Below are positions 9,268-16,621 of a stretch of 37,077 nt of DNA, in pieces (position 1 is the stretch's first letter; the number at the start of each line of letters is the position of its first letter). The translations under genes and the position numbers were made by a program. This stretch comes from an uncultured Oscillospiraceae bacterium (GTDB lineage Bacteria > Bacillota > Clostridia > Oscillospirales > Ruminococcaceae): the NCBI GenBank assembly GCA_904397845.1, contig CAJFOX010000018.1, forward strand, positions 1-37,077. The letters run 5' to 3'. The notes under the pieces are model-generated. The model did no database searches, was not told the origin of the DNA, and was given only the letters and a program-made list of their open reading frames with translations.

Positions 9268-9876
9268 TTATTTCCCTGTTGCAATCGCTTTGAGCCCCAG
9301 CCGGATCAATTCCTCCACCGGCAGCGATGGATCCAGCTTCGCCATTGCAGACGCTGCCTCCGACTGGGTATATCCCAGCACCACCAAAGCGCTGATGGCC
9401 TCCTGAACATTGGCGCCGGCGAGGACCGCCGGTGCCGGGACGTCGTCCATCCCCACCCCTTTGGCGATTTGCTCCTTCTGCACTTTGTCCTTGAGCTCCA
9501 GAATCAGCCTCTGGGCCAGTTTCGGCCCTACCCCCTGGGCCCGGGTAATGGATTTGACATCCCCTGTCGCCACGCAAAGGGCAAATTTTTCCGGAGACAA
9601 ATGGGACAAAATCGCCAGAGCCGCTTTCGGGCCTACGCCGGAAACCGTCAAAAGCATCTGAAAACAGTTCAGCTCCCCCTGGTCGTAAAAACCATACAGC
9701 TCCATCGCTCCCTCTCGGACCAGGAAATAGGTGTACAGCGTCACCTCAGACTGCAATGCCGGCAGCTTGGAAAGGGTGTTGTTGGTGGTTTTCAGCGCAA
9801 AAGCCACCCCTGCGCATTCCACCGCTGCCATCCCTTCCTCCACATGGATCAGCTTTCCCCGCACATGATAAAACAT
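9268..9876 (-). CDS. ruvA: Holliday junction branch migration protein RuvA
   Basis: The junction-binding partner of RuvB, 202 residues. The N-terminal OB-fold begins MFYHVRGKLIHVEE; two helix-hairpin-helix motifs are visible in 'LLTVSGVGPKAALAIL' and 'ITRAQGVGPKLAQRLILEL'; a Pro/Ala-rich linker (APAPAVLAGA) leads to the C-terminal RuvB-binding domain 'ALVVLGYTQSEAASAMAKL'. AAAGGAGG lies 5 bases before the ATG, and the gene starts 15 bases after ruvC. Confidence 0.96.
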   Translation of the reverse strand: MFYHVRGKLIHVEEGMAAVECAGVAFALKTTNNTLSKLPALQSEVTLYTYFLVREGAMELYGFYDQGELNCFQMLLTVSGVGPKAALAILSHLSPEKFALCVATGDVKSITRAQGVGPKLAQRLILELKDKVQKEQIAKGVGMDDVPAPAVLAGANVQEAISALVVLGYTQSEAASAMAKLDPSLPVEELIRLGLKAIATGK

Positions 9877-9891
9877 GACGCTTCCTCCTTT

Positions 9892-10392
9892 TTACTGGTA
9901 CTGTTTGAGCCGGTTGATCAAGGAGCCGGACGAATGGGCGTGGCAGATGGCAATAGCCAGCGCGTCCGCCGTGTCATCCGGCTTCGGGACAGCGTCCAGA
10001 TGCAGCAGGATACGGGTCATCTCCTGCACCTGTTTTTTCACCGCCTGCCCATATCCCACTACCGACGACTTAACCTGCAGCGGCGTATATTCAAAGACCT
10101 CTATCCCCTGCAGCCGCGCTGCCAGGAGGATCACGCCTCTGGCCTGCGCCACGTCGATGGCCGTTTTCTGGTTGTTGTGAAAGTACAGCCTTTCCACCGC
10201 CATCGCCTGTGGGCGGTATTGGGACAATAGAGCCTGCATCTGCTGGTAAATGACTTCCAGCCGCTGGGAAAAATCCATCCCGGCGGGAGTGGTGATCGCA
10301 CCATAGTCCACTGTACGAAATCGGTTGTTCTGATATTCCAATAGCCCATAGCCTACAATAGCATATCCGGGGTCAATTCCTAAAATCAGCAT
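9892..10392 (-). CDS. ruvC: Crossover junction endodeoxyribonuclease RuvC
   Basis: The Holliday junction resolvase, 166 residues. The four catalytic acidic residues are present: Asp7 (GIDPG), Glu67 (AVERLYF), Asp140 and Asp143 (PDDTADALA). The start at 10392 (MLILGIDPGY) is chosen because the fold begins immediately with the catalytic Asp; the longer in-frame extension to 10602 covers the promoter region. The ribosome site is weak (AGGCGG). It is the first gene of the ruvC-ruvA-ruvB-glmM run, with a strong promoter 130 bases upstream and a possible SOS operator inside that promoter. Confidence 0.96.
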   Translation of the reverse strand: MLILGIDPGYAIVGYGLLEYQNNRFRTVDYGAITTPAGMDFSQRLEVIYQQMQALLSQYRPQAMAVERLYFHNNQKTAIDVAQARGVILLAARLQGIEVFEYTPLQVKSSVVGYGQAVKKQVQEMTRILLHLDAVPKPDDTADALAIAICHAHSSGSLINRLKQYQ

Positions 10393-10522
10393 TGTTTCCG
10401 CCTGTCTCGCGCGGTTTTGCGCGTCCTGTTCCTGCGGCGCGAACCCAGTGGCAATCGTCCTGCCAATATTCCTGGCAGAATATTTACAGCGGCAGGCCCG
10501 GTGAATCCGCATAATTATAATT

Positions 10523-10551
10523 ATTATAGCACAAACAAATTTTCGAGACAA
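10523..10551 (-). promoter_or_regulatory. Promoter of the ruvCAB-glmM transcript
   Basis: Reading the minus strand, TTGTCT (10551-10546), a 17-base spacer and TATAAT (10528-10523) preceded by TGC (extended -10). This is a good vegetative (sigma-A) promoter, giving a leader of about 125 bases before ruvC. It is divergent from the tRNA-Val promoter 70 bases away. Confidence 0.75.
10532..10545 (-). promoter_or_regulatory. Candidate SOS (LexA) operator in the ruvC promoter
   Basis: CGAAAATTTGTTTG lies exactly between the -35 and -10 elements. Compared with the Bacillus-type LexA box CGAAC-N4-GTTCG, it differs only at the fifth and thirteenth positions, in a symmetric way. Position and gene fit SOS control of ruvCAB, but the match is imperfect and AT-rich sequence can mimic it. 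Confidence 0.35.
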
Positions 10552-10619
10552 TATTCCGGCGGGATTTCCCAGCAAGAGACAAAAAGTTTGGATTTTGTTC
10601 AAAAATTTTCAAAAACTTC

Positions 10620-10648
10620 TTGCATTTTGAAAAAAAACCGGGTATAAT
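10620..10648 (+). promoter_or_regulatory. Promoter of tRNA-Val
   Basis: TTGCAT (10620-10625), 17-base spacer, TATAAT (10643-10648). The start point would be near 10655, about 14 bases before the mature tRNA 5' end. Confidence 0.75.
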
Positions 10649-10668
10649 AGCATTTGTCATTTTCATAC

Positions 10669-10744
10669 GGACGATTAGCGCAGCTGGTAGCGCATCCGCT
10701 TGACGTGCGGGAGGTCAGGGGTTCAAGTCCCTTATCGTCCACCA
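10669..10744 (+). tRNA. tRNA-Val(GAC)
   Basis: A complete 76-base cloverleaf. Acceptor arms GGACGAT/ATCGTCC pair fully; the D loop contains AGCTGGTAGC; the anticodon stem CCGC/GCGG encloses the loop TTGACGT with anticodon GAC at 10702-10704; the T arm has GGTTCAAGTCC; discriminator A and an encoded CCA end at 10744. It is a single tRNA gene with its own promoter and a strong hairpin downstream. Confidence 0.97.
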
Positions 10745-10818
10745 GGGGTGCTGTTCCTGCAATAGTGGGGGCGGCATTTTTTTGCCCTTTTTCGGTTTTG
10801 AGGCGACATGCCATTTTT

Positions 10819-10852
10819 AAAAGCGTCCGGAGTAAAAACTTCGGACGCTTTT
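10819..10852 (+). terminator. Hairpin terminator downstream of tRNA-Val
   Basis: A 15-bp stem (AAAAGCGTCCGGAGT pairing with ACTTCGGACGCTTTT, one G-U pair) with an AAAA loop. The stem itself ends in TTTT, and on the other strand it is followed by AAAAATGG, so it could act in either direction. Confidence 0.6.
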
Positions 10853-11287
10853 GAATGTCAGGGACCCCGGTGGCTGATTCGTTTTTTAGCCGTCCGCCGG
10901 ATACGGTCCCAGCTTCTCCTGGACGGACAACGTCCAGAATCGGAAAAGGCATCGGCATTTCTTAGAAACACTACCGTCAAGCATTAACGCGGGGGGCCCG
11001 GGCGGGCCGTCGCGCTGATCACCCGCGTGATCTCATTCTCCAATGGGCCGTGCTCATTCATCCGCATACCCATGCTTTTTCTCAAAAAGGCCCGTCTTGC
11101 AAAAAATACTCTCTATTTTGCCAAAAACACGGCATGCAAATCTGCAAACCGCCGAATATCCGGGACGAAAATGTCCTGCCCTGGCTGGGAAGTTTCCATC
11201 AGAGGATCAAAAATGACAGAATAAAACAGAAAAGCAAAAAAAAGGGGGGCTAGTCCCCTGCTTACTGGGTTTTGTCTGTTCAGCTCG
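10853..11287. other. Gene-free stretch with several hairpins
   Basis: No open frame here has a ribosome site or recognisable family; the longest frames are short and low in plausibility. It holds consecutive inverted repeats: GGGACC/GGTCCC spanning 10861-10910, CTGGACG-gacaa-CGTCCAG at 10919-10937, GGCCC-gggc-GGGCC at 10995-11008 and GATCAC-ccgc-GTGATC at 11017-11032. The first 180 bases are GC-rich and the rest is AT-rich before the promoter at 11288. It may hold an unrecognised RNA, or be decayed sequence. Confidence 0.4.
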
Positions 11288-11316
11288 TTGACTTTCCTCA
11301 CCCGTTTTACTATACT
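11288..11316 (+). promoter_or_regulatory. Promoter of the redox-protection block
   Basis: TTGACT (11288-11293), 17-base spacer, TATACT (11311-11316). It is the only convincing promoter before the five plus-strand genes that follow; the leader to the first ATG is about 80 bases. No PerR-type (TTATAAT-N-ATTATAA) repeat was seen on it. Confidence 0.7.
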
Positions 11317-11403
11317 ATTTACACAATAAGGGGCGTTTTTCTCAAGGGTGAAGAAGGGCAGAACCATTTTGTCCTATTTGTTTGCAAAAAGGAGAATTGT
11401 GTC

Positions 11404-12015
11404 ATGAAGCATATTCTGGTCATTGTTGGCAGCTGCCGGAAGAACGGCAATACTGAGCAGTTGGCCGACGCTTTTATCCGCGGCTCGCAGGACGCTGGGC
11501 ATCGCGTGGAAAAAGTGTTCCTCGGCGCCAAAAAGATAAACGGATGCCTTGGATGCAACGCCTGCCGCTATGGTAAACCCTGTGTGCAAAAGGATGACTG
11601 GAAAGAGATCGTCCCGCTGCTGGAAAAAGCCGATCTCCTCGTACTGGCGTCTCCGCTGTATTTCTGGACGCTTTCTGCCCGGACAAAAGCGTTTATTGAG
11701 CGGCTTTACAGCATTGCCCGCGAGGATCCGCATCCGCCCATTGGCCGGTATGAACGCTATCCGCAAAAGGACTGCGCTTTGCTTTTGACTGCTGCGGACG
11801 ATTTTTTCTGGACTTTTGAACAAGCCGTATCTTATTACCGCTTTGCGCTGATCCGCTATATCGGTTTTTGTGATAAAGGCATATTGACTGCGGGAGGATG
11901 CGGAGACACCAATGGCCGCCCATGTATCGGCAGGACCGGTCATTTGGCCCGCGCCTATGACTTCGGTAAGAATCTCTACGCCGAAGAAGACGTAGAAGAA
12001 TGCGTAAAAGGTTAA
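11404..12015 (+). CDS. Flavodoxin-fold NAD(P)H/iron-sulfur flavoprotein-like oxidoreductase
   Basis: A 203-residue NADPH-dependent FMN-reductase-type protein. The FMN phosphate loop is 'GSCRKNGNTEQLADAF' near residues 9-24, and 'ASPLYFWTLSARTKAFIERL' is the family's second FMN contact. Between them is a compact cysteine motif C48-x2-C51-x2-C54-x5-C60, the spacing of the [4Fe-4S] site in archaeal iron-sulfur flavoproteins (Isf), which can reduce O2 and H2O2; many clostridial relatives share the motif. The ATG at 11404 has AGGAG 9 bases upstream; the longer frame from 11272 would include the promoter. It heads a plus-strand block with yaaA (7 bases after), bcp, a Nudix gene and a YjbR gene. Confidence 0.82.
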   Translation: MKHILVIVGSCRKNGNTEQLADAFIRGSQDAGHRVEKVFLGAKKINGCLGCNACRYGKPCVQKDDWKEIVPLLEKADLLVLASPLYFWTLSARTKAFIERLYSIAREDPHPPIGRYERYPQKDCALLLTAADDFFWTFEQAVSYYRFALIRYIGFCDKGILTAGGCGDTNGRPCIGRTGHLARAYDFGKNLYAEEDVEECVKG

Positions 12016-12022
12016 TTTCAAT

Positions 12023-12838
12023 ATGAAGATCATGATTTCTCCCGCGAAAAAAATGAATGTGGATACCGACAGCTTTGACTGTCAGGGACTCCCTTTTTTT
12101 CTCGACCGGGCCCAGCTTCTGCTGTCCGCTCTTCAGGCCATGTCCCAGGACGAGCTGCGCGCCCTTTGGAAATGCAGCGAATCCCTGGCACGTCAAAACG
12201 CCGACCGGCTGCGGCAAACCGACCTGCGTGCCAATCTCACTCCGGCAATTCTCGCCTATGAAGGCATTCAGTACCAGTATATGGCGCCGGGCGTGTTTAC
12301 TTATGACGAGCTGGATTATATCCAGAAACACCTGCGGATTCTTTCCGGCTTTTACGGCCTGCTCCGCCCCTTTGACGGCGTGGCGCCTTACCGGCTGGAA
12401 ATGCAGGCCAAACTGGCGGTGGCTGGCGCCCGCGACCTGTACGCTTTCTGGGGCGATACCCTGGCCCTTGCGCTTGCCAAAAATACCGACGTGATTTTCA
12501 ATCTCGCAAGCAAAGAGTACAGCCGCAGTGTTATTCCGCACCTTCCCGCTGGGATTCGGCTTGTCTCCTGTGTTTTTGGCGAAGAACAAAACGGCCGGAT
12601 TCGGGAAAAGGCGACCCTTTGCAAAATGGCCCGAGGCGAGATGGTCCGATACCTGGCACAGCGCCATTGCCAAACACCGGAACAGGCCAAGCAATTTGGC
12701 GGCTTGGGCTTTTGTTTTTCTCCGGAACACTCAGACGAGAATACTTATGTTTTTATCAGAAAGGAAGATTGCCATGCTGCAAGAAGGGAAAAAAGCTCCC
12801 CTGTTCACATTGCCGGATCAGGACGGAAATCCCGTTAA
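12023..12838 (+). CDS. yaaA: Peroxide stress protein YaaA (DUF328/UPF0246)
   Basis: A 271-residue member of the YaaA family, which in E. coli limits free iron and DNA damage during peroxide stress. Family features are the start 'MKIMISPAKKM', 'RILSGFYGLLRPFDGVAPYRLEM', 'FWGDTLA' and 'NLASKEYSR'. The conserved domain ends at about residue 250 ('ENTYVFIRKED'); the final 20 or so residues (after KEDCHAA) are read from sequence that is also the 5' end of the next gene, a 65-base overlap, so the tail is probably a non-conserved extension. It sits between an iron-sulfur-flavoprotein-like enzyme and a peroxiredoxin. Confidence 0.93.
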   Translation: MKIMISPAKKMNVDTDSFDCQGLPFFLDRAQLLLSALQAMSQDELRALWKCSESLARQNADRLRQTDLRANLTPAILAYEGIQYQYMAPGVFTYDELDYIQKHLRILSGFYGLLRPFDGVAPYRLEMQAKLAVAGARDLYAFWGDTLALALAKNTDVIFNLASKEYSRSVIPHLPAGIRLVSCVFGEEQNGRIREKATLCKMARGEMVRYLAQRHCQTPEQAKQFGGLGFCFSPEHSDENTYVFIRKEDCHAARREKSSPVHIAGSGRKSR

Positions 12839-13250
12839 CCTGTCCGATTTTGCCGGAAAAAAGATTGTCCTCTATTTTTATCCGCGGGATAATACACCGG
12901 GCTGTACCCGCCAGGCCTGTGCTTTCGCGCAATCTTGGGAAGACTATTCGGAACTAGGAGCGGTGGTCATTGGGATCAGTAAGGATTCGGTGGCCTCTCA
13001 CCAGAAGTTCGCCCAGAAGTTTCATCTGCCCTTTCTTCTCCTGTCCGACCCTGATTTGCAGGCTATTCGCGCCTACGACGTTTGGCAGGAGAAAAAGCTG
13101 TATGGCAAAACCAGTATGGGCGTAGTACGCACCACCTATCTCATTGACGAAGACGGGACGATCGAAAAAGCCATGCCAAAGGTAAAGCCCGATACAAATG
13201 CAGCAGAGATTCTAGCCTATCTGCGCGAGAAAAAGGAGCGAAAAGCATGA
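12774..13250 (+). CDS. bcp: Thioredoxin-dependent thiol peroxidase, Bcp/PrxQ type
   Basis: A 158-residue peroxiredoxin that reduces hydrogen and organic peroxides. The active-site motif is 'PRDNTPGCTRQACAF' with peroxidatic Cys44 and resolving Cys49 five residues on, diagnostic of the Bcp/PrxQ subgroup. 'GISKDSVASHQKF' and 'LLSDPDLQAI' are further family signatures. The ATG at 12774 has AAGGAAG 6 bases upstream and gives the standard N-terminus 'MLQEGKKAPLFTLPDQDG', inside the tail of yaaA. Its stop overlaps the next start (ATGA). Confidence 0.95.
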   Translation: MLQEGKKAPLFTLPDQDGNPVNLSDFAGKKIVLYFYPRDNTPGCTRQACAFAQSWEDYSELGAVVIGISKDSVASHQKFAQKFHLPFLLLSDPDLQAIRAYDVWQEKKLYGKTSMGVVRTTYLIDEDGTIEKAMPKVKPDTNAAEILAYLREKKERKA

Positions 13251-13633
13251 CCGAAGTCGTGGCCGCCCTGATTTGGGATGGCAACCGTTTTTTGATCTGC
13301 CAGCGTCCGGCCCACAAAGCCCGGGGCTTACTGTGGGAATTTGTTGGCGGCAAGGTGGAACCGGGAGAAACAAAGGAAGAAGCTTTGATCCGCGAGTGCC
13401 GGGAGGAATTGGCTGTCACCGTCTCTGTTCAGGGGATTTTTATGGAGGTAACGCATCCTTATCCTGACCTGACGGTCCATCTTACCCTGTATAATGCCAA
13501 AATCGAATCCGGCGTGCCGCAGCTGCTGGAACACCAGGATCTGCGCTGGATTACGGCAGAGCAGATCGGCCAATACGATTTTTGCCCGGCGGATGAAACG
13601 ATTTTAAAGGCGCTGGCCGGAGGTAAAAAATAA
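13247..13633 (+). CDS. MutT-like Nudix hydrolase
   Basis: A 128-residue (deoxy)nucleoside triphosphate pyrophosphohydrolase. The Nudix box runs from Gly35 to Val57: G-x5-E-x7-R-E-C-R-E-E-x-A-V, complete except Ala in place of the last Gly. 'AALIWDGNRFLICQRP', 'GLLWEFVGGKVEPGE' and the C-terminal 'DLRWITAEQIGQYDFCPAD' match the MutT/NUDT1-type group that removes 8-oxo-dGTP or damaged CTP derivatives; the exact substrate cannot be read from sequence. It is translationally coupled to bcp by a 4-base overlap, which favours an oxidised-nucleotide clean-up role. Confidence 0.88.
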   Translation: MTEVVAALIWDGNRFLICQRPAHKARGLLWEFVGGKVEPGETKEEALIRECREELAVTVSVQGIFMEVTHPYPDLTVHLTLYNAKIESGVPQLLEHQDLRWITAEQIGQYDFCPADETILKALAGGKK

Positions 13634-13655
13634 ATCAAAAGGAAGTGCTTTTCTC

Positions 13656-14027
13656 TTGACAACTCGCGCAGACGCCGTCGCCGCCTGCCTCAGGCTGCCT
13701 GGTGCTTATGAGGATTATCCCTTTGACGACCCCAATTGGACAGCAATGCGCCATCGGGGCAACCAAAAGATCTTTGCGCTGGTCTTCGAGAGGGAAGGAC
13801 ATATCTGGATCAATGTAAAAGCGCAACCCATGTGGGCCGATTTCTGGCGAAGAACTTTTTCTGCCGTGGTCCCCGCATATCATATGAATAAGGAACATTG
13901 GGTTAGCGTGATTCTCGACGGCAGCATGAAGAACGAGGATATTTGCCGCCTCATCGAAGAAAGCTTTGCGCTGACCGCTCCTAAAAACCGGCACCAAAAA
14001 GCGCAAAGGCGGTCTCCAGATTGCTGA
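13656..14027 (+). CDS. MmcQ/YjbR family protein
   Basis: A 123-residue protein of the MmcQ/YjbR (CyaY-like fold) family: 'LPGAYEDYPFDDPNWTAMRH', 'KIFALVFEREGHIWINVKA', 'PAYHMNKEHWVSVILDG' and 'EDICRLIEESFALT' are the family blocks. Function is not established; the fold binds DNA-like surfaces in some structures. The start codon is TTG at 13656, with AAGGAAG 10 bases upstream. The C-terminal tail (KNRHQKAQRRSPDC) is basic. It is the last gene of the plus-strand block, ending just before a strong terminator. Confidence 0.85.
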   Translation: MTTRADAVAACLRLPGAYEDYPFDDPNWTAMRHRGNQKIFALVFEREGHIWINVKAQPMWADFWRRTFSAVVPAYHMNKEHWVSVILDGSMKNEDICRLIEESFALTAPKNRHQKAQRRSPDC

Positions 14028-14064
14028 ATGCAAAACAAATTGGCGTTATACGAACCACTTGCCC

Positions 14065-14107
14065 ACAAAAAGAACGGGAAAGCCAAAAGCTTTCCCGTTC
14101 TTTTTGT
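14065..14107. terminator. Bidirectional terminator between convergent genes
   Basis: A perfect 19-bp stem (arms 14065-14083 and 14089-14107) with a 5-base loop, bounded by A5 and T5 tracts. It ends the plus-strand redox block and the minus-strand methyltransferase gene that stops at 14112. Confidence 0.92.
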
Positions 14108-14111
14108 TCTG

Positions 14112-14873
14112 TTACAGGTTTTTCCCAAGGTGCAAATCCATAATATCCCGGATGTGGACAAAACCGCCGCAGTCCAGAATCGCCCCTTCGATTTCCCGCA
14201 GAAACGCCTCTTTTCTGCCCGGCTCCATCGTCAGGATATCGGAATAGGTGCCTAATAAAAGAAGGTATTCTTCGGCGGAGAGCACTCGCTCTTTGTAGTA
14301 GTAGCGGCGCTGCACAAAAGAAAAACCGTATTTGTGCATTAACGCCTCCCGTTTGTCAAACCGCTCCTGCGGGAATTGGGGCGGTCTGCTCTCGTTTGGA
14401 AAAAAGCGCCGGTACGCCGGCTGCATTGCATCGCTTTCCGGGTTCTGTATGACAGGCGTGTTCCAGAAAAGCGCCAATGTCCCACCGGACCGAAGGAAAC
14501 CCTTCCCTTTCAAATACCCGATTTCCGAAGGCACCCAATGAAAAGAGGTGGCTGCATAGATCAGGTCAAACGATCCGGGCGGTGCCGAAAAATCCTCAAA
14601 AAAGCAATTTTGGACCGAAAAGTCCGGATATTCCTGATATTTTCTCGCCAGGACCGCCGCCATATGCTCACTAGGCTCCACCGCCGTCACCCGGCATCCC
14701 AGATCCAGAAAAGGCTGAGTGGCCTGCCCAGTGCCGGGACCCACTTCCAGCGCCGCCGCGCCCTTTTTTAGCCCGGCATATGCGGCAATATCTGCAAACA
14801 GCTCCGAACAATACCGGGGACGCAGGCGGTCGTAATTGTCGGCGTTTTCGTTAAAAGAAAGTTTCTTTTCCAT
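14112..14873 (-). CDS. Class I SAM-dependent methyltransferase (small-molecule type)
   Basis: A 253-residue Methyltransf_11-like enzyme. Motif I is 'ALEVGPGTGQATQPFL', the acidic post-I residue is in 'VTAVEPSEHMAAVL', and 'FDLIYAATSFHWVP' is motif IV with the HWV signature seen in trans-aconitate and related methyltransferases. The substrate is unknown. The start at 14873 (MEKKLSFNENADNYD) follows GAGAGAAGGGG; the upstream in-frame ATG at 14963 would run through the cysS terminator. Its transcription is puzzling because the cysS terminator lies only 27 bases before the start codon. Confidence 0.85.
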   Translation of the reverse strand: MEKKLSFNENADNYDRLRPRYCSELFADIAAYAGLKKGAAALEVGPGTGQATQPFLDLGCRVTAVEPSEHMAAVLARKYQEYPDFSVQNCFFEDFSAPPGSFDLIYAATSFHWVPSEIGYLKGKGFLRSGGTLALFWNTPVIQNPESDAMQPAYRRFFPNESRPPQFPQERFDKREALMHKYGFSFVQRRYYYKERVLSAEEYLLLLGTYSDILTMEPGRKEAFLREIEGAILDCGGFVHIRDIMDLHLGKNL

Positions 14874-14900
14874 ATGCGTCCCCTTCTCTCTGATCAGAGG

Positions 14901-14926
14901 AAAAAGAGCCCCAAAGGGCTCTTTTT
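14901..14926 (-). terminator. Terminator or attenuator after cysS
   Basis: An 11-bp stem AAAAAGAGCCC/GGGCTCTTTTT with a 4-base loop, 14 bases after the cysS stop. It should end the cysS transcript but also stands directly in front of the next minus-strand gene. Confidence 0.8.
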
Positions 14927-14940
14927 GGGTATCGGCTGTT

Positions 14941-16335
14941 TTACGAGCGGGTCCATTGCACACCCTGCGGCGTATCCTTGAGCGTAATGCCCATACCGGC
15001 CAGCTGATCGCGGATAGCGTCGGCCGTTTTAAAATCCTTGGATTTTCTAGCCTCCTGCCTTTTCTGGATCAACGCCTCAATATCAGCATCCAGCGTTTCC
15101 TTTTTGCGGTTGTACAGGATGCCCAGCACATCGGCGATGGCATCAAACTGCTCAGCAGCTTTTTGCGCCAGCGCTTTGGACCGCGGAACCTGCAAAGCAG
15201 TGTTAATATCCCTTGTCAGATCAAACAGGGCGGTCAGCCCATCGGCGGTATTCAGATCGTCGTCCATGGCGGTAACAAATTTTTCCTGCGCCGCTTCAAA
15301 TTTTTTGAGGAATTCTTCCTCCCCCTCGGTAACCTCGCTTAAGCCGTTATCCAGCGCGAATTCCAGCTTCTCCCGGCAGTTGTATAACCGCTCCAAAGAA
15401 TTTTTGCAGGATTCGATAACCTCCAGCGTATAGTTAAACGGACTGCGGTAATGGGACTGAATCATCATCAGCTTGATTGTCTCATAGCCGTATTTCTCCG
15501 CTACATCGCGGGTGGTAAAGAAATTCCCTTTGGACTTGCTCATTTTCACATTATCTACGTTGATGTAGCCGTTGTGCATCCAATAGCGGGCGTACTCTTT
15601 GCCGGTGCAGCACTCGCCTTGAGCAATTTCGTTCTCATGATGGGGAAAAATCAGGTCCTGACCGCCGCAATGGATGTCGATAGTCTCACCCAAAAACTTG
15701 CGGATCATGGCAGTACATTCAATATGCCAGCCGGGACGGCCCTTCCCCCAAGGGGATTCCCAATAAGGCTCCCCCTCTTTCGCGGCCTTCCACAGCGCGA
15801 AATCCATCGGATCCTCCTTTCTCTCCGTCACATCAATGCGGCTGCCGGCATCCAACTCCTCAATGGGCATATGGGACAGTTTTCCGTAGCCCTTGAATTT
15901 TTTAGCCCGGAAATAAACATCTCCGTCCACTTCATAGCCATAGCCGTGGTCAATGATGTCCTGGACAATTTTGATGATCTCGTCCATGGTCTCGGTGGCC
16001 TTAGGATGGATCGTAGCCGGCCGGACGCCCAAGCCCCTGGCATCAACCCAATATTCGTCGATATAGCGTTCCGCAATGGTTTTATAGTCGGTATTCTCCT
16101 CATTGGCCCGCTTGATGATTTTATCGTCGATATCGGTGAAGTTCTGAACGAAAGTCACCTTATAGCCCCGGTATTCCAGATAGCGGCGCAGGGTATCAAA
16201 CACACAGATGGGCCGTGCGTTGCCGATGTGGATATAGTTATATACCGTCGGTCCACAGGCATACATCTTCACTTCTCCGGGGGTGATGGGTATCAATTCT
16301 TCCTTTTTTCTGGTCAGCGTATTATAGATTCTCAT
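14941..16335 (-). CDS. cysS: Cysteine--tRNA ligase
   Basis: Charges tRNA-Cys. It has 464 residues, the usual length. The HIGH-like motif is HIGN (36-39), KMSKS is at 264-268, and the zinc ligands that select cysteine are Cys27, Cys207, His232 and Glu236. GGAAAGGAG precedes the ATG by 8 bases. A complete cysteine-specific T-box leader with terminator stands upstream, so expression should rise when tRNA-Cys is uncharged. It lies after pgsA, separated by the T-box and its own promoter. Confidence 0.97.
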   Translation of the reverse strand: MRIYNTLTRKKEELIPITPGEVKMYACGPTVYNYIHIGNARPICVFDTLRRYLEYRGYKVTFVQNFTDIDDKIIKRANEENTDYKTIAERYIDEYWVDARGLGVRPATIHPKATETMDEIIKIVQDIIDHGYGYEVDGDVYFRAKKFKGYGKLSHMPIEELDAGSRIDVTERKEDPMDFALWKAAKEGEPYWESPWGKGRPGWHIECTAMIRKFLGETIDIHCGGQDLIFPHHENEIAQGECCTGKEYARYWMHNGYINVDNVKMSKSKGNFFTTRDVAEKYGYETIKLMMIQSHYRSPFNYTLEVIESCKNSLERLYNCREKLEFALDNGLSEVTEGEEEFLKKFEAAQEKFVTAMDDDLNTADGLTALFDLTRDINTALQVPRSKALAQKAAEQFDAIADVLGILYNRKKETLDADIEALIQKRQEARKSKDFKTADAIRDQLAGMGITLKDTPQGVQWTRS

Positions 16336-16370
16336 AAACTACTCCTTTCCGCCCCAAAAGGCCGGTCATA

Positions 16371-16620
16371 AAAAGAAAACCGCCTTCGGGCCACAGACGG
16401 CCGAAGGCGGTAATGTTCACCGCGGTTCCACTTCGATTTTTCACTCGATTGCGCCCGTAACGGAGGCGTCCCGCAGACCGATACTAATTTCCCGGTCCGT
16501 GCTGGCAGGCGCACTTGGCCGGATCCGTTTCCCAAAAGCACTTTCAGCGGGTCATGCTTTCTCTCTGGCAGGCGTCATCCGGTTACTTTTCCTGTTCATC
16601 GCATTTTGCAATGTGCTAAT
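16371..16620 (-). promoter_or_regulatory. Cysteine-specific T-box riboswitch of cysS
   Basis: On the minus strand the leader shows the stem I elements GATGAACAGGAAAAGTA (k-turn/AGTA region), the AGAGAG bulge and the distal TGAAAG loop. In the 3' side of the specifier loop is TGC (16513-16511), a cysteine codon followed by a purine. The T-box proper AAGTGGAACCGCG is at 16433-16421. It is followed by a terminator, CCGCCTTCGG pairing with CCGAAGGCGG (16410-16380) and a U-rich tail to 16371. Uncharged tRNA-Cys would stabilise the antiterminator. Confidence 0.92.
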
Positions 16621-16621
16621 T

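Noticed and set aside
8875-10230. Plus-strand 451-codon open frame
   Set aside because: It lies entirely antisense to ruvB, ruvA and ruvC, has no recognisable domains, and is His/Arg/Gln-rich as expected of a shadow frame.
10599-10958. Minus-strand 119-residue frame over the tRNA-Val gene (contains VDDKGLEPLTSRTSSGCATS)
   Set aside because: This is the well-known false protein produced by translating the antisense of a tRNA; it overlaps tRNA-Val and its terminator.
11113-11367. Minus-strand 84-codon frame and plus-strand short frames in the gene-free stretch
   Set aside because: No ribosome site or similarity; the minus frame runs through the promoter of the flavoprotein gene.
11693-12730. 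Minus-strand 345-codon open frame
   Set aside because: Antisense to yaaA and the flavoprotein gene, no ribosome site or family signature.
15451-16371. Plus-strand 306-codon open frame
   Set aside because: Shadow of cysS; the cysS motifs and T-box prove the minus strand is coding.
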